Source of the DNA: Streptomyces bicolor
GTDB taxonomy: Bacteria; Actinomycetota; Actinomycetes; Streptomycetales; Streptomycetaceae
Length of the DNA: 64,000 nt
Assembly (NCBI RefSeq): GCF_000719285.1
Contig: NZ_JOFS01000001.1
Location: 434,001-498,000, forward strand
Direction: 5' to 3'
Part shown: positions 14,656 to 27,374 of the stretch, in pieces
Position numbering within the stretch: the stretch's first letter is position 1
Layout of the letters: the number at the start of each line of letters is the position of its first letter
Position numbers and translations under genes: made by a program
The notes under the pieces: generated by a model
Seen by the model: the letters and a program-made list of their open reading frames with translations, nothing else
The model's database searches: none
What the model was told of the DNA's origin: nothing

Positions 14656-15526
14656 TCGAAAAGGCGTTCGGCAAGTCGTACAGAGACGAGTCGGCGGGCA
14701 GCGGCTCGGGGTCGGTGACATCGAGGATCGCCGAGAGGCGGCCGGTGCGGAGTTCGGCGATCAGGGCCTCGTGGTCGAGCAGGCCGCCGCGGGCGGTGTT
14801 GATCAGGACCGCCCCGTCGGGCATCAGGGCCAGCTCACGGGAGCCGATGAGGTGGCGGGTCTCCGGGGTCTCGGGGACGTGGACCGTCACGATGTCCGAG
14901 GTGCGCAGGAGGTCGACCAGCGGCAGCAGCGGCACGCCCAGCTCGGCGGCGCCCGCCTCGTCGACGTACGGGTCGGTGAGACTCACGGGCAGGTCGAAGG
15001 GGCGGAGGAGTTCGATCACGCGGCGGCCGATGCGCGAGGCGCCGATCACCCCGACCCGGCGGCCGTAATTGCCGATGCCGGAGGTGAGCCCCCAGCCGGG
15101 GAAGGCGCGCTCGGTGCGCAGGCGGTCGCGGGCGGCGAAGAGGTCCTTTCCGGCGAGCAGGATCATGGCGAGGGTGTACTCGGCGACCGGCACGGCGTTG
15201 GCCACCGCCGCCGAGCTCACCGCGATGCCTCGCCGCCAGAGCTCGGGCGTGGCGAGGCTCTTGACCGAGCCGGCCGAGTGCAGCACCGCGCGCAGTCTTG
15301 GCGCCGCGTCGAGGACGGCCGCATCCAGGCGGGGGCAGCCCCAGCCGGTGACGAGGATCTCGGTGCGGGCGAGCACCTCGGCGACGCCGGGGTCACCGAA
15401 GTCCTCGGCCACCAGCGCGGGATCGATGTCCACGGACTCCCGCAGCCGTGCCAGCACGTAGGGCGGAAAGAGGAGCGGCAGGTTCTCAGGGGTCATGGCG
15501 AACAGCGCCTGGTGACGCTCGGGCAA
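14591..15526 (-). CDS. D-2-hydroxyacid dehydrogenase family protein with altered C-terminus
   Basis: An NAD-dependent dehydrogenase of the phosphoglycerate/D-lactate dehydrogenase superfamily. Visible are an N-terminal substrate domain, the dinucleotide fold 'GRRVGVIGASRIGRRV' (~155-170), 'SDIVTVHVPETPETRHLIG', and 'LMPDGAVLINTARGGLLD' with the conserved arginine. The normal ending, with the catalytic histidine in an 'xTPHxAG' context and ~45 further residues, is missing. After 'LYDLPNAFSTP' the frame enters the GC-rich repeat and ends within 20 codons. I chose the TTG at 15526 (GGAAGG upstream); an ATG at 15496 is possible. It diverges from the alditol oxidase gene. Activity is doubtful without the histidine. 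Confidence 0.8.
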   Translation of the reverse strand: MPERHQALFAMTPENLPLLFPPYVLARLRESVDIDPALVAEDFGDPGVAEVLARTEILVTGWGCPRLDAAVLDAAPRLRAVLHSAGSVKSLATPELWRRGIAVSSAAVANAVPVAEYTLAMILLAGKDLFAARDRLRTERAFPGWGLTSGIGNYGRRVGVIGASRIGRRVIELLRPFDLPVSLTDPYVDEAGAAELGVPLLPLVDLLRTSDIVTVHVPETPETRHLIGSRELALMPDGAVLINTARGGLLDHEALIAELRTGRLSAILDVTDPEPLPADSSLYDLPNAFSTPLPGGSAPWTPAPQTPEGLT

Positions 15527-15635
15527 CGAAGTGACCTTCCCGCTGGGCCGCGTGACCGTGAGGGATCGCGAGGAACCGTGAGGCATCGCGAGAGACCACG
15601 AGAAACCGCTCTCCACGGTAGGCGGCGGCGAATGA

Positions 15636-16928
<1,293 letters not shown>

Positions 16929-16934
16929 CCCCGG

Positions 16935-16980
16935 GGGGACTTCGTAAACCCCCTTTCCTAACCCCTTGTCGAAAGTCCCC
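16935..16980. promoter_or_regulatory. Dyad upstream of ROK regulator (candidate autoregulatory operator)
   Basis: Outer arms GGGGACTTCG and CGAAAGTCCCC (one bulge) enclose an inner 23-base element at 16953-16975 with ends CTTTC and GAAAG. That inner element shares the core AACCCCTTG-N-CGAA with the inner element upstream of the solute-binding protein gene (18349-18371, ends CTTCG and CGAAG). Same length and shared core in two promoters flanking a ROK gene suggest its binding site. Confidence 0.55.
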
Positions 16981-17051
16981 GCACGCCATAGCCTTGCGCC
17001 GCGCCGGTGCCGACGTCGCCCCGGCCTGACGTGAAGGGACGGGGGCACCCG

Positions 17052-18299
17052 GTGAAGCGCACATCACGCGACATCCGCACCGCGAACCGCTACGAGGTGC
17101 TGCGCCAGATCATCGCCTCGTCGCCCACCTCCCGGCAGGAGCTGGCGGCCGCCACCGGGCTCAGTCTCGCCACGGTCGCCACCCTCGTGGGCGAGCTGCT
17201 CGACCTCCGTATGATCACGGAGGTCGGGTTCGAGGACTCGGCCGGCGGCCGCCCCCGTGGGCTCGTGGCCGTCAACGCGTCCGGCGGTGCGCTGATCGGC
17301 GTCGACATCGCTGAGACGTACGTCCATGTCGAACTGTTCGACCTCGGGCTGAACGTGCTGGCCCGCGCCGAGGAGGACGTCCGCCCCGGCGAGAGCCTCC
17401 CCGAGCAGGTGGTGGGGCATGTCGCCGCCGCCGTCGGCTCGGTGGTGGCACAGGCCGGCATCGAGGGCGCGCGCGTCCTCGGCGTCGGCGTGAGCGTGCC
17501 GGGGCAGGTGGACCGGGCCACCGGGATCTCCGAGTACGCGCCCAACTGGGACTGGCACGACGTGCCGCTGCTGGAGCTGCTCACCGAACACATCGCCTAC
17601 CCGCTGTACCTGGACAACCCGTTGCGGGCCAGCGCGGTGGCCGAGCGGTGGTTCGGGGCGGCACGCGGGAGCGGGGATGCCGTGGTGGTCAACCTCGGCA
17701 CCGGTGTGGGCGCGGGGCTGGTCCTGGGCGGCGGGCTGCACCGGGGCGTCAGCAACAGCGCCGGAGAGTGGGGCCACACCACGATCGTCCTGGACGGCCG
17801 GCTGTGCCGGTGCGGCAGGCACGGCTGCGTGGAGGCGTACGTCGGCGCGTCCGGGATCATGCTGACCCTGCGGGAGTTGAGCGCGGACAGCGCGCTGCTG
17901 CATCCGGAGGACCAGACGGCCACCATCGACGCGCTCGCCCGGGGAGTGCGGGGACGCGACCCGGTGGCACTCAAGGCGCTTCGCGACACCGTCCGTTACC
18001 TCGGCGCGGGCATCGCGGACCTGGTCAACCTGTTCAACCCGGAAGTGGTCGTACTCAGCAGCTGGGTCGCGGCCGCCCTGGGCGAACCGCTGGTCACCGA
18101 GGTGCGCGAGGCTGTCGCCCGGCACGCGCTGCCCCGGCCGATGGCCGCCACCCGGATCGTCCTCTCCCCCATCCCCACCGACCCGGTGTGCCTGGGCGCG
18201 GCCACGTTCGCGCTGGAGGGGGCCTTGCAGTCCGTAGGACAGAGGCAGACAAAGCGGACCGCCGCGCCCGCCAGGAGCCGTACCGCACCGCCTTCGTAG
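17052..18299 (+). CDS. ROK family transcriptional regulator
   Basis: A 415-residue repressor-type ROK protein. The N-terminal winged helix (~1-70) carries 'SRQELAAATGLSLATVATLV'. The sugar-kinase-like body has 'IGVDIAETYV' in place of a clear ATP motif, 'VNLGTGVGAGLVLGGGLHRG', the ROK zinc site 'CRCGRHGCVEAYVGASG', and 'GEWGHTTI'. GTG start at 17052. It sits immediately before a carbohydrate ABC transporter and GH2 beta-galactosidase, so it probably represses that operon and itself, with an inducing sugar as ligand; similar dyads before both support this. The ligand is inferred to be a galactoside or its breakdown product. Confidence 0.9.
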   Translation: MKRTSRDIRTANRYEVLRQIIASSPTSRQELAAATGLSLATVATLVGELLDLRMITEVGFEDSAGGRPRGLVAVNASGGALIGVDIAETYVHVELFDLGLNVLARAEEDVRPGESLPEQVVGHVAAAVGSVVAQAGIEGARVLGVGVSVPGQVDRATGISEYAPNWDWHDVPLLELLTEHIAYPLYLDNPLRASAVAERWFGAARGSGDAVVVNLGTGVGAGLVLGGGLHRGVSNSAGEWGHTTIVLDGRLCRCGRHGCVEAYVGASGIMLTLRELSADSALLHPEDQTATIDALARGVRGRDPVALKALRDTVRYLGAGIADLVNLFNPEVVVLSSWVAAALGEPLVTEVREAVARHALPRPMAATRIVLSPIPTDPVCLGAATFALEGALQSVGQRQTKRTAAPARSRTAPPS

Positions 18300-18337
18300 A
18301 CCCCCGTCACGTCCGGTATCCCGAACGTTGCGCAACG

Positions 18338-18383
18338 CTTCGCACAGACTTCGTCCAACCCCTTGCCGAAGCCTTAGCCGAAG
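18338..18383. promoter_or_regulatory. Nested inverted repeats upstream of the sugar ABC operon
   Basis: CTTCG occurs at 18338-18342 and 18349-18353, and its complement CGAAG at 18367-18371 and 18379-18383, giving two concentric dyads. The inner 23-base dyad (18349-18371) matches the one before the ROK gene in length and core. The site is about 100 bases upstream of the binding-protein start codon. Probable operator for the ROK regulator. Confidence 0.6.
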
Positions 18384-18482
18384 GTTAACGTCCCGCACCG
18401 CAAGCCCCTTTGAGCCAACCGGCGCTGAGCCGCTCCAACCACCGGCGCCGGGCGCAGCCGCACTCGAGACAAGGACGTCAGC

Positions 18483-19745
18483 ATGTCGGCATCGAGCAAC
18501 AGCAACTGGGACCGCCGAACCGTTCTGCGGGCCGCGATGGGTCTGGCCGCCGCGGGCGGGCTGGCCGCGTGCGGCAGCAACACCGGCCGGGGCAGCGGGG
18601 GTTCGGGCGACGGTCTCGTCCAGTACTTCCACGCCTACGGCGAGGCGGGCGTCGAGCAGGCTGTGAAGCGGTACGCGAAGGCGTACAAGGAAACCAGCGT
18701 GACCACCCAGTGGATCACCGGCAACAACTTCGAGCAGAAGCTGTTCGCCGCGCTGCTCACCAAGAACGCGCCGGACGTGTTCGAGTTCCACCCGCAGATC
18801 CAGCTCATCAAGAGCGGTCAGGTGGCGGACCTGACCGACATCATCGAGCCGGTCAAGTCCGACTTCAACCAGGCCGACATCAAGTCGCACACGGTCGACG
18901 GGAAGATATACGGGGTCCGGATGATCGACGACCCCCAGTTCTTCTTCTACCGCCCCTCGCTCTTCGAGAAGGCGAAGGTCGAGGTGCCGACCACGCTGGA
19001 GGAGCTGATCGAGGCCGCCGCCAAGCTCAAGACCGGCAAGGTCAAGGGCGCCTACCTCGGCAACGACCTCACCCCGGTCCAGCACAGCCTGATCTGGTCG
19101 GCCGGCGCCGACACCCTCACCGCGGACAACAAGCCCGCCTTCAACACCGACGCGGTCGCCGACGGTCTGAAGCAGCTGCGTGGTCTGTTCACCAGCGGCG
19201 ACCTGCTGCTCGACGCCCCCGCCGACTGGTGGGACCCGTCGGCCTTCACCCAGGGGCTGACGGCGATCCAGTGGTGCGGCATGTGGGCCATGCCGGCCAT
19301 GCAGGAGGCACTCGGTGACGACATCGGCGTCTTCCCCTTCCCGAAGGTCGGCTCCGCCGGCAAGGAGTCGGTCTACAACGGCGGCTGGTCGATGTTCGTC
19401 AACGCCAAGGGCAAGAACGTCGAGGCGGCCAAGGAGTACGTGAAGTGGCTGTGGATCGACCAGAAGGAGTACCAGGAGGACTTCGCCACCTCCTACGGCT
19501 TCCACATCCCGCCGCGCACCTCCCTCGCCGAGTCCGCGTCGAAGCTGAAGTCCGGCCTGCCGGCCGAGGGCGTGAAGCTGTTCAACGAGTTCGGGCACTT
19601 CGACAACATCGGCTGGACCCAGGCCATGATCGCCGCGTTCAACGACGTGATGGCCAACTCCGTCCGCAAGGACGGCGACCCCAAGGCCCAGCTCGCCGCC
19701 TGTGAGAAGAAGGTCAGCACCGAGCTCCAGAAGCTCTTCGGATAG
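18483..19745 (+). CDS. Sugar ABC transporter substrate-binding lipoprotein
   Basis: A 420-residue family-1 extracellular solute-binding protein. The signal region has twin arginines ('DRRTVLRAAMGLAAAGG') and a lipobox 'LAAC' at ~34-37, so it is probably Tat-exported and lipid-anchored. The mature part shows the typical 'GEAGVEQAVKRYAKAYKETSVTT' start and a closed two-lobe length. AAGGACG precedes the ATG. First gene of a transporter operon with two permeases and beta-galactosidase; the substrate is likely a galactose-containing oligosaccharide (inference). No ATPase is encoded here; in Streptomyces such systems often share MsiK. Confidence 0.92.
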   Translation: MSASSNSNWDRRTVLRAAMGLAAAGGLAACGSNTGRGSGGSGDGLVQYFHAYGEAGVEQAVKRYAKAYKETSVTTQWITGNNFEQKLFAALLTKNAPDVFEFHPQIQLIKSGQVADLTDIIEPVKSDFNQADIKSHTVDGKIYGVRMIDDPQFFFYRPSLFEKAKVEVPTTLEELIEAAAKLKTGKVKGAYLGNDLTPVQHSLIWSAGADTLTADNKPAFNTDAVADGLKQLRGLFTSGDLLLDAPADWWDPSAFTQGLTAIQWCGMWAMPAMQEALGDDIGVFPFPKVGSAGKESVYNGGWSMFVNAKGKNVEAAKEYVKWLWIDQKEYQEDFATSYGFHIPPRTSLAESASKLKSGLPAEGVKLFNEFGHFDNIGWTQAMIAAFNDVMANSVRKDGDPKAQLAACEKKVSTELQKLFG

Positions 19746-19765
19746 GCCGCCGGACGGATCTCGAC

Positions 19766-20731
19766 ATGTCGACCACCACCACGCGCGGGGTCGCCTCCCC
19801 CGCCCCGGCCAAGGTCTCCAAGGACCGGCCGCGGCGGGGCCTCAAGGCGAACAGCACCTTCAACTTCTGGCTCTTCACCGGGCCGTTCCTGATCGGCCTG
19901 GTGATCTTCGTCTTCGTGCCGATCGGCTGGAGCCTGTATCTCAGCTTCTTCGAGGCACGGTTCACCGTCACGCCGAGCGAGTTCATCGGCCTCGACAACT
20001 ACAAGCAGATCCTGTCGGACACGGACTTCAGGAACTCCCTGGTCACGTTCACCGTGTTCGCCGCGTTCATCGTGCCGACCACCTGGGCCCTGTCGCTCGG
20101 GCTCGCGCTGCTGGTGAACCGGCTGCGGTTCATGCGGGCGTTCTTCCGGTCGGTGTTCTTCCTGCCGACCGCGGTCAGTTACGCGGCCGCCGCGCTGATC
20201 TGGAAGATGTCCATCTTCAACGGCGTCCGCTTCGGCATGGCCAACACCTTCCTCGGCTGGTTCGGGATCGAGAACATCGCCTGGCTGGGCAATCCCGATC
20301 CGCCCTGGTACTGGCTGGTCATCGTGACCGTCCGGCTGTGGCTGCAGTCCGGCTTCTACATGATCCTCTTCCTGGCGGCGCTGCAGAACATCCCGCGGGA
20401 GCTGTACGAGGCCGCCGCCATCGACGGTGCGAAGCCGGGCTGGCAGACCTTCCGTCACATCACGCTGCCCCAGCTGCGGGCGACGTCCACCGCGGTGATC
20501 CTGCTGCTACTCATCGCCGCCTACCAGGCCTTCGACGAGTTCTTCATCCTGCTCGGCAAGGCCACCTGGGGCATGCCGCCGCTGGTCGAGCTGTACAAGA
20601 TGGCCCTCGGTGAGAACCAGAACTACGGCGCGGGCAGCGCGGGTGCGCTGATCCTGACCGCGCTCATCTGCCTCGTGACCCTGTTCCAGGGCAAGATCAT
20701 GGGCTTCGGAAGGGGTGACGAGTCCCAGTGA
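19766..20731 (+). CDS. Sugar ABC transporter permease (MalF type)
   Basis: A 321-residue inner-membrane permease with six predicted spans. The first is 'NFWLFTGPFLIGLVIFVFVP' at ~32-51. The cytoplasmic EAA loop that docks the ATPase is 'EAAAIDGAKPGWQTFRHITLP' at ~215-235. It lies 20 bases after the binding-protein gene and overlaps the next permease gene by 4 bases, so translation is probably coupled. It forms the channel with the MalG-type partner. Confidence 0.93.
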   Translation: MSTTTTRGVASPAPAKVSKDRPRRGLKANSTFNFWLFTGPFLIGLVIFVFVPIGWSLYLSFFEARFTVTPSEFIGLDNYKQILSDTDFRNSLVTFTVFAAFIVPTTWALSLGLALLVNRLRFMRAFFRSVFFLPTAVSYAAAALIWKMSIFNGVRFGMANTFLGWFGIENIAWLGNPDPPWYWLVIVTVRLWLQSGFYMILFLAALQNIPRELYEAAAIDGAKPGWQTFRHITLPQLRATSTAVILLLLIAAYQAFDEFFILLGKATWGMPPLVELYKMALGENQNYGAGSAGALILTALICLVTLFQGKIMGFGRGDESQ

Positions 20732-21609
20732 CCACCACAGCACCCGAGGTCCGCAAGCAGGTGCCGGCGCGGGCCACGCGCCGCGGCGGCGTCATCGGCA
20801 ACACCGGTCTGTACATAGCGACGGGCGTGGCCGCCGTCCTCTTCCTGATCCCGTTCTATCTGATCGTCCGCAACGCCTTCATGACGGACCCGGAGATCAC
20901 GGGCGAGGAATGGAAGTGGTTCCCCACCGACATCCAGTGGTCCAACGTCAAGGAGCCCTTCGACGACGTCACGGTCGACTTCGCCCGGTCGATGTGGAAC
21001 TCGCTGGTCGTCGCCATCCTGCACACCTCGGGGATCCTGCTGATCTGCTCGCTCGCCGGATACGGCCTCGCCCGCATCCCGTACAAGCACGCCAACAAGA
21101 TCTTCTACGCCGTACTGGCCACCCTGATGGTGCCCACGGCCGTCACGTTCGTGCCCAGCTTCGTGCTCGTCTCGTCGCTCGGCTGGATCGACACCTACCG
21201 GGGTCTCATCATTCCGGGCCTGTTCAGTGGTTTCACCTGCTTCCTGTTCCGGCAGTACTTCCTGGGGTTCCCGAAGGAGCTGGAGGAGGCGGCGCGCGTG
21301 GACGGGCTCAGCTACTGGGGTGCGTACTGGCGTGTCGTCGTACCCAACTCGCTGAACTTCTTCGCGGCGATCGCGACGATCACCTTCATCGCCGGCTGGA
21401 ACGCCTTCCTGTGGCCCCTGGTCATCGGTCAGGATCCCAGCGCGTGGACGGTCCAGGTCGCGCTCTCGTCGTACGCGACCAACCAGACCGTCAACTATCA
21501 CCTGATCTTCATGGCCACGGCCATCTCCATCCTGCCCCTGTTGTTCGTGTTCCTGTTCCTTCAGCGCTGGCTGGTCCAGGGCATCGCACAGACCGGCATC
21601 AAGGGCTGA
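20728..21609 (+). CDS. Sugar ABC transporter permease (MalG type)
   Basis: A 293-residue permease with six predicted spans and the EAA loop 'EAARVDGLSYWGAYWRVVVP' at ~190-210. Its GTG start overlaps the stop of the preceding permease (GTGA), a classic coupled arrangement. The large loop after span 1 ('TGEEWKWFPTDIQWSNV') is typical of MalG-type partners. It works with the MalF-type permease and the lipoprotein to import the sugar degraded by the following beta-galactosidase. Confidence 0.93.
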   Translation: MTTTAPEVRKQVPARATRRGGVIGNTGLYIATGVAAVLFLIPFYLIVRNAFMTDPEITGEEWKWFPTDIQWSNVKEPFDDVTVDFARSMWNSLVVAILHTSGILLICSLAGYGLARIPYKHANKIFYAVLATLMVPTAVTFVPSFVLVSSLGWIDTYRGLIIPGLFSGFTCFLFRQYFLGFPKELEEAARVDGLSYWGAYWRVVVPNSLNFFAAIATITFIAGWNAFLWPLVIGQDPSAWTVQVALSSYATNQTVNYHLIFMATAISILPLLFVFLFLQRWLVQGIAQTGIKG

Positions 21610-24507
<2,898 letters not shown>

Positions 24508-24570
24508 GACGGACCCATTAATCGATTGACCGATTGATCGACTTTCCGACACCGTCGGACAGTCGACGGA

Positions 24571-24603
24571 GCGGCCGGTTCGGCAGACATGCCGACCGGC
24601 CGC
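24571..24603. terminator. Hairpin after the beta-galactosidase operon
   Basis: Arms GCGGCCGGTTCGGC and GCCGACCGGCCGC pair over about 13 bp with one bulged T and a 6-base loop, 64 bases after the GH2 stop. There is no T-tract, as is usual in Streptomyces. Just upstream (24519-24543) is an AT-rich stretch with CGATTGA repeated, which may belong to the following gene's promoter. Confidence 0.6.
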
Positions 24604-24635
24604 ACTTTGCGTCCGTCACAAGGGAGTGATGTCGT

Positions 24636-25643
24636 TTGATTGGCAATATCGAGGTCCGTGGTCTGTCCCGGACCTTCCACACCACCGTCCGCCGCCCGGG
24701 CTTCGCGGGCGCACTCCGTTCACTCGTCAACCCGGAGCGCGTGGCCAAACACGCCGTCTCCGACGTGACCTTCTCCGTCGCCCCCGGCGAACTCCTCGCC
24801 CTGCTCGGCCCGAACGGCGCCGGCAAGTCCACCACGATCAAGATGCTCACCGGCATCCTCACCCCCACCGCCGGCGAGGCCCGCGTCGCGGGCGTCGTGC
24901 CGTACGAGGAGCGTGAGCGCAACGCCCGCAACATCGGCACCGTGTTCGGGCAGCGCACCCAGCTGTGGTGGGACCTCCCGGTGCGGGAGTCGTTCGCGAT
25001 CCTGCGCGACATCTACGAGGTGCCGAAGGCCGAACACGCCACCCGTCTCAAGGAGTTCGACGACCTCCTGGACCTCTCCTCCTTCTGGGACACCCGGGTC
25101 CGCCACCTCTCCCTCGGCCAGCGCGTCCGCTCCGACCTGGCCGCCGCCCTGCTGCACGACCCGCCGGTCGTCTTCCTCGACGAGCCGACCATCGGCATGG
25201 ACGTGGTGGTGAAGGAACAGGTGCGCGAGTTCCTGCGGCACCAGGTGGAGGAGCGCGGCCGTACGGTCCTGCTCACCACCCACGACATGACGGAGGTCGA
25301 GCGGCTCGCCGAGCGGGTCGTGCTGATCAACCACGGGCGGCTCGTCCTGGACGGCACCCTCGACGAGATCCGCCGCAAGTTCGGCTCGACCTGGCAGGTG
25401 CGGGTGACGCTCGCCGACCCGCACACCGAGGTCGGCGGCCTGCCGGGCATCGCGCTGCTGCGGCGCGAGGGCCCGCATGCGGTCTTCGGGCCGGACGGCC
25501 CCGACGCGCCGACCGTGCACCAGGCGCTCAAGCGGGTCATCGAGCGGTACGAGGTGACGGACCTCGCCCTCGACGAGGCGGACCTGGAGGACGTGATGCG
25601 GGCCGCGTACGTGCATGCCGAGCCGGCGGCGGAGGGAGCCTGA
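24636..25643 (+). CDS. ABC transporter ATP-binding protein (ABC-2 type system)
   Basis: A 335-residue ATPase. Walker A is 'LLGPNGAGKST' (~68-78), the signature is the slightly divergent 'LSLGQRVR', Walker B is 'PPVVFLDEPTIGMD', and the switch histidine is in 'LTTHDM'. The ~50-residue leader before Walker A and the C-terminal extension fit the uncharacterised COG4586-type family that works with two six-span permeases. TTG start with AGGGAG upstream. The two permease genes follow at once. Substrate unknown; export is more likely than import because no binding protein is present. Confidence 0.88.
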   Translation: MIGNIEVRGLSRTFHTTVRRPGFAGALRSLVNPERVAKHAVSDVTFSVAPGELLALLGPNGAGKSTTIKMLTGILTPTAGEARVAGVVPYEERERNARNIGTVFGQRTQLWWDLPVRESFAILRDIYEVPKAEHATRLKEFDDLLDLSSFWDTRVRHLSLGQRVRSDLAAALLHDPPVVFLDEPTIGMDVVVKEQVREFLRHQVEERGRTVLLTTHDMTEVERLAERVVLINHGRLVLDGTLDEIRRKFGSTWQVRVTLADPHTEVGGLPGIALLRREGPHAVFGPDGPDAPTVHQALKRVIERYEVTDLALDEADLEDVMRAAYVHAEPAAEGA

Positions 25644-25644
25644 G

Positions 25645-26451
25645 ATGGCCTCCGTACTGCACGGCTGGCGCGCCGCCCGCGTCACCCCGCTCGGCGAACT
25701 GCACACACCGCCCCGGATGACGGCCGTCCTGCTGCGGCTGACCGTACAGGTCGTCCTCGTGGCCTCGCTGTGGCGCGGCCTGTACGCCCAGACGGGCACC
25801 ACCGCCGGACTCAGCCGCGACCAGGCGGTCACCTACGCCGTGATGGCCGTACTCGCTTCCCGGCTGCGGGAGCTGGACCAGTCGGCGGGCCGGGACATGG
25901 TGCTGCAGCACATGCACTTCGGCACGATCGTCTACTGGTATCTGCGCCCGCTGCCACCCCAGCGCTACTACGCCCTGCGCGCCCTCGGCGAGCAGTTGTA
26001 CGGCCTGGCGTGGGCCCTGGGCGGATACGCGGTCTGCCTGGCCGCGGGGGTCGTGGAACCCCCCGCGTCCGCCGGCGTGGCAGGGGTGTTCGTGGTGAGC
26101 ATGCTGCTGGGCCAGTGGGTCCTGTACTACGTCATGCTCATCCTCGACCAGATGTGCTTCTTCACCATCCGCAACAACGCCGCGATGCTGATCCTGATCT
26201 TCGCGCAGAACCTGCTGTCGGGGGTGTACGCGCCGCTGTGGTTCTTCCCGGACTGGTTCATCACGCTGAGCGGCTTCCTGCCGTTCCAGGCGACGCTGAG
26301 CGTGCCGTTGTCGATCTACGTCGGCCGTATCGAACTGGCCGACACGGGCGCGCAGTTGGCGATCCAGGCCGCGTGGGTCGTCGGGCTGGCGCTGCTCACC
26401 CGGTGGGTGTGGCGGCGGGCCGCGCGGCGCGTGATCGCGCAGGGAGGCTGA
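25645..26451 (+). CDS. ABC-2 type permease subunit 1
   Basis: A 268-residue membrane protein with about six hydrophobic spans, e.g. 'AVLLRLTVQVVLVASLW' and 'LILIFAQNLLSGVYAPLWFFPDW'. It belongs to the COG4587-like half-permeases that dimerise with a COG3694-like partner. The start ATG follows the ATPase stop by one base (TGAGATG), so the genes are coupled. Role: membrane channel for an unknown substrate, driven by the preceding ATPase. Confidence 0.87.
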   Translation: MASVLHGWRAARVTPLGELHTPPRMTAVLLRLTVQVVLVASLWRGLYAQTGTTAGLSRDQAVTYAVMAVLASRLRELDQSAGRDMVLQHMHFGTIVYWYLRPLPPQRYYALRALGEQLYGLAWALGGYAVCLAAGVVEPPASAGVAGVFVVSMLLGQWVLYYVMLILDQMCFFTIRNNAAMLILIFAQNLLSGVYAPLWFFPDWFITLSGFLPFQATLSVPLSIYVGRIELADTGAQLAIQAAWVVGLALLTRWVWRRAARRVIAQGG

Positions 26452-26452
26452 G

Positions 26453-27253
26453 ATGTCGCTGAAGGCTCTGCGCATCGTCTGGCGTATCTCGCTGCTGAAC
26501 ATCCGGGCCGCGATGGAGTACCGCACGGAGTTCCTGCTGATGATCGCGATCGGCGCGATCTGGCAGGTGTCGGTGATCGTGTTCGCGACGGTGCTGCTGG
26601 CGCGGTTCGCCGGGATGGGCGGCTGGGACAGCTCGGACGTCCTGCTGATCCCGGCGATCCGGATGCTCGCACACGGCCTGTTCGTGCTGTTCCTGGGCCG
26701 CATGCACTTCATCGGGCGGCAGATCCAGGAGGGCAGGATCGACGTCTATCTCCTGCGCCCCATGCCGGTGCACCGCCAGGTCCAGCTCGACTACTTCCCG
26801 ACCAACGCGATCGGCGACCTGACGGTCGCGGCGGGCCTGATGGTGGGCGCGCTCAGCCGCAGCACGCTGGACTGGACGGCGGGCCGCACCGCCTACCTGA
26901 TCGCCGCGGTCATCGGCGGGATGCTCCTGGAGGCGGCGCTGTTCACGGCGGTGGCCTCCGCGTGCCTGCGCTATCCCGCCGCCGACTACTGGGGCCGCTG
27001 GCTGGAGGAACTCCTCGGCACGTTCGGCAGCTATCCCCTGAACGTCCTCCCGAAGGCAGTGGGCGGCTTCCTCACCTTCGCCCTCCCCCTCGCCTTCGTC
27101 GCGTACTTCCCGGCGGCGGTCCTCACGGGCCACGACACGGCCGTCCCGTACTGGCTGGCGGCGTCCTCGCCCCTGCTGGGGCTGGTGGCGTACGTGGGGG
27201 CGCGGGGGCTGTGGCGGTGGGCGCTGGGGCACTACACAGGGGTGAACGGATGA
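26453..27253 (+). CDS. ABC-2 type permease subunit 2
   Basis: A 266-residue six-span membrane protein related to COG3694 permeases, with 'ALRIVWRISLLNIRAAMEYRTEF' at the N-terminus and 'PLNVLPKAVGGFLTFALPLAF' near the end. It begins at another TGAGATG junction one base after subunit 1. Third and last gene of the operon. The 27254-27374 gap to the converging hypothetical gene shows nothing I recognise. Confidence 0.87.
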   Translation: MSLKALRIVWRISLLNIRAAMEYRTEFLLMIAIGAIWQVSVIVFATVLLARFAGMGGWDSSDVLLIPAIRMLAHGLFVLFLGRMHFIGRQIQEGRIDVYLLRPMPVHRQVQLDYFPTNAIGDLTVAAGLMVGALSRSTLDWTAGRTAYLIAAVIGGMLLEAALFTAVASACLRYPAADYWGRWLEELLGTFGSYPLNVLPKAVGGFLTFALPLAFVAYFPAAVLTGHDTAVPYWLAASSPLLGLVAYVGARGLWRWALGHYTGVNG

Positions 27254-27374
27254 CATCGCAGCATCAGGGAGGACAGCAGGCCGACGAGCAGGGCCCGTAC
27301 GAGTGCGGTGCCCCGGTCCTGGGCCAGGCTGCGCTCCGGAGACGGCACCGCCTGGACGTCCACGGGCGTCCGCC

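Noticed and set aside
17064..19598. 844-codon open frame antisense to the ROK and binding-protein genes
   Set aside because: It spans two real genes and the operator region on the other strand and shows only biased composition.
24519..24543. CGATTGA direct repeats as an attachment site or operator
   Set aside because: Only two short units, no second copy elsewhere and no integrase nearby.
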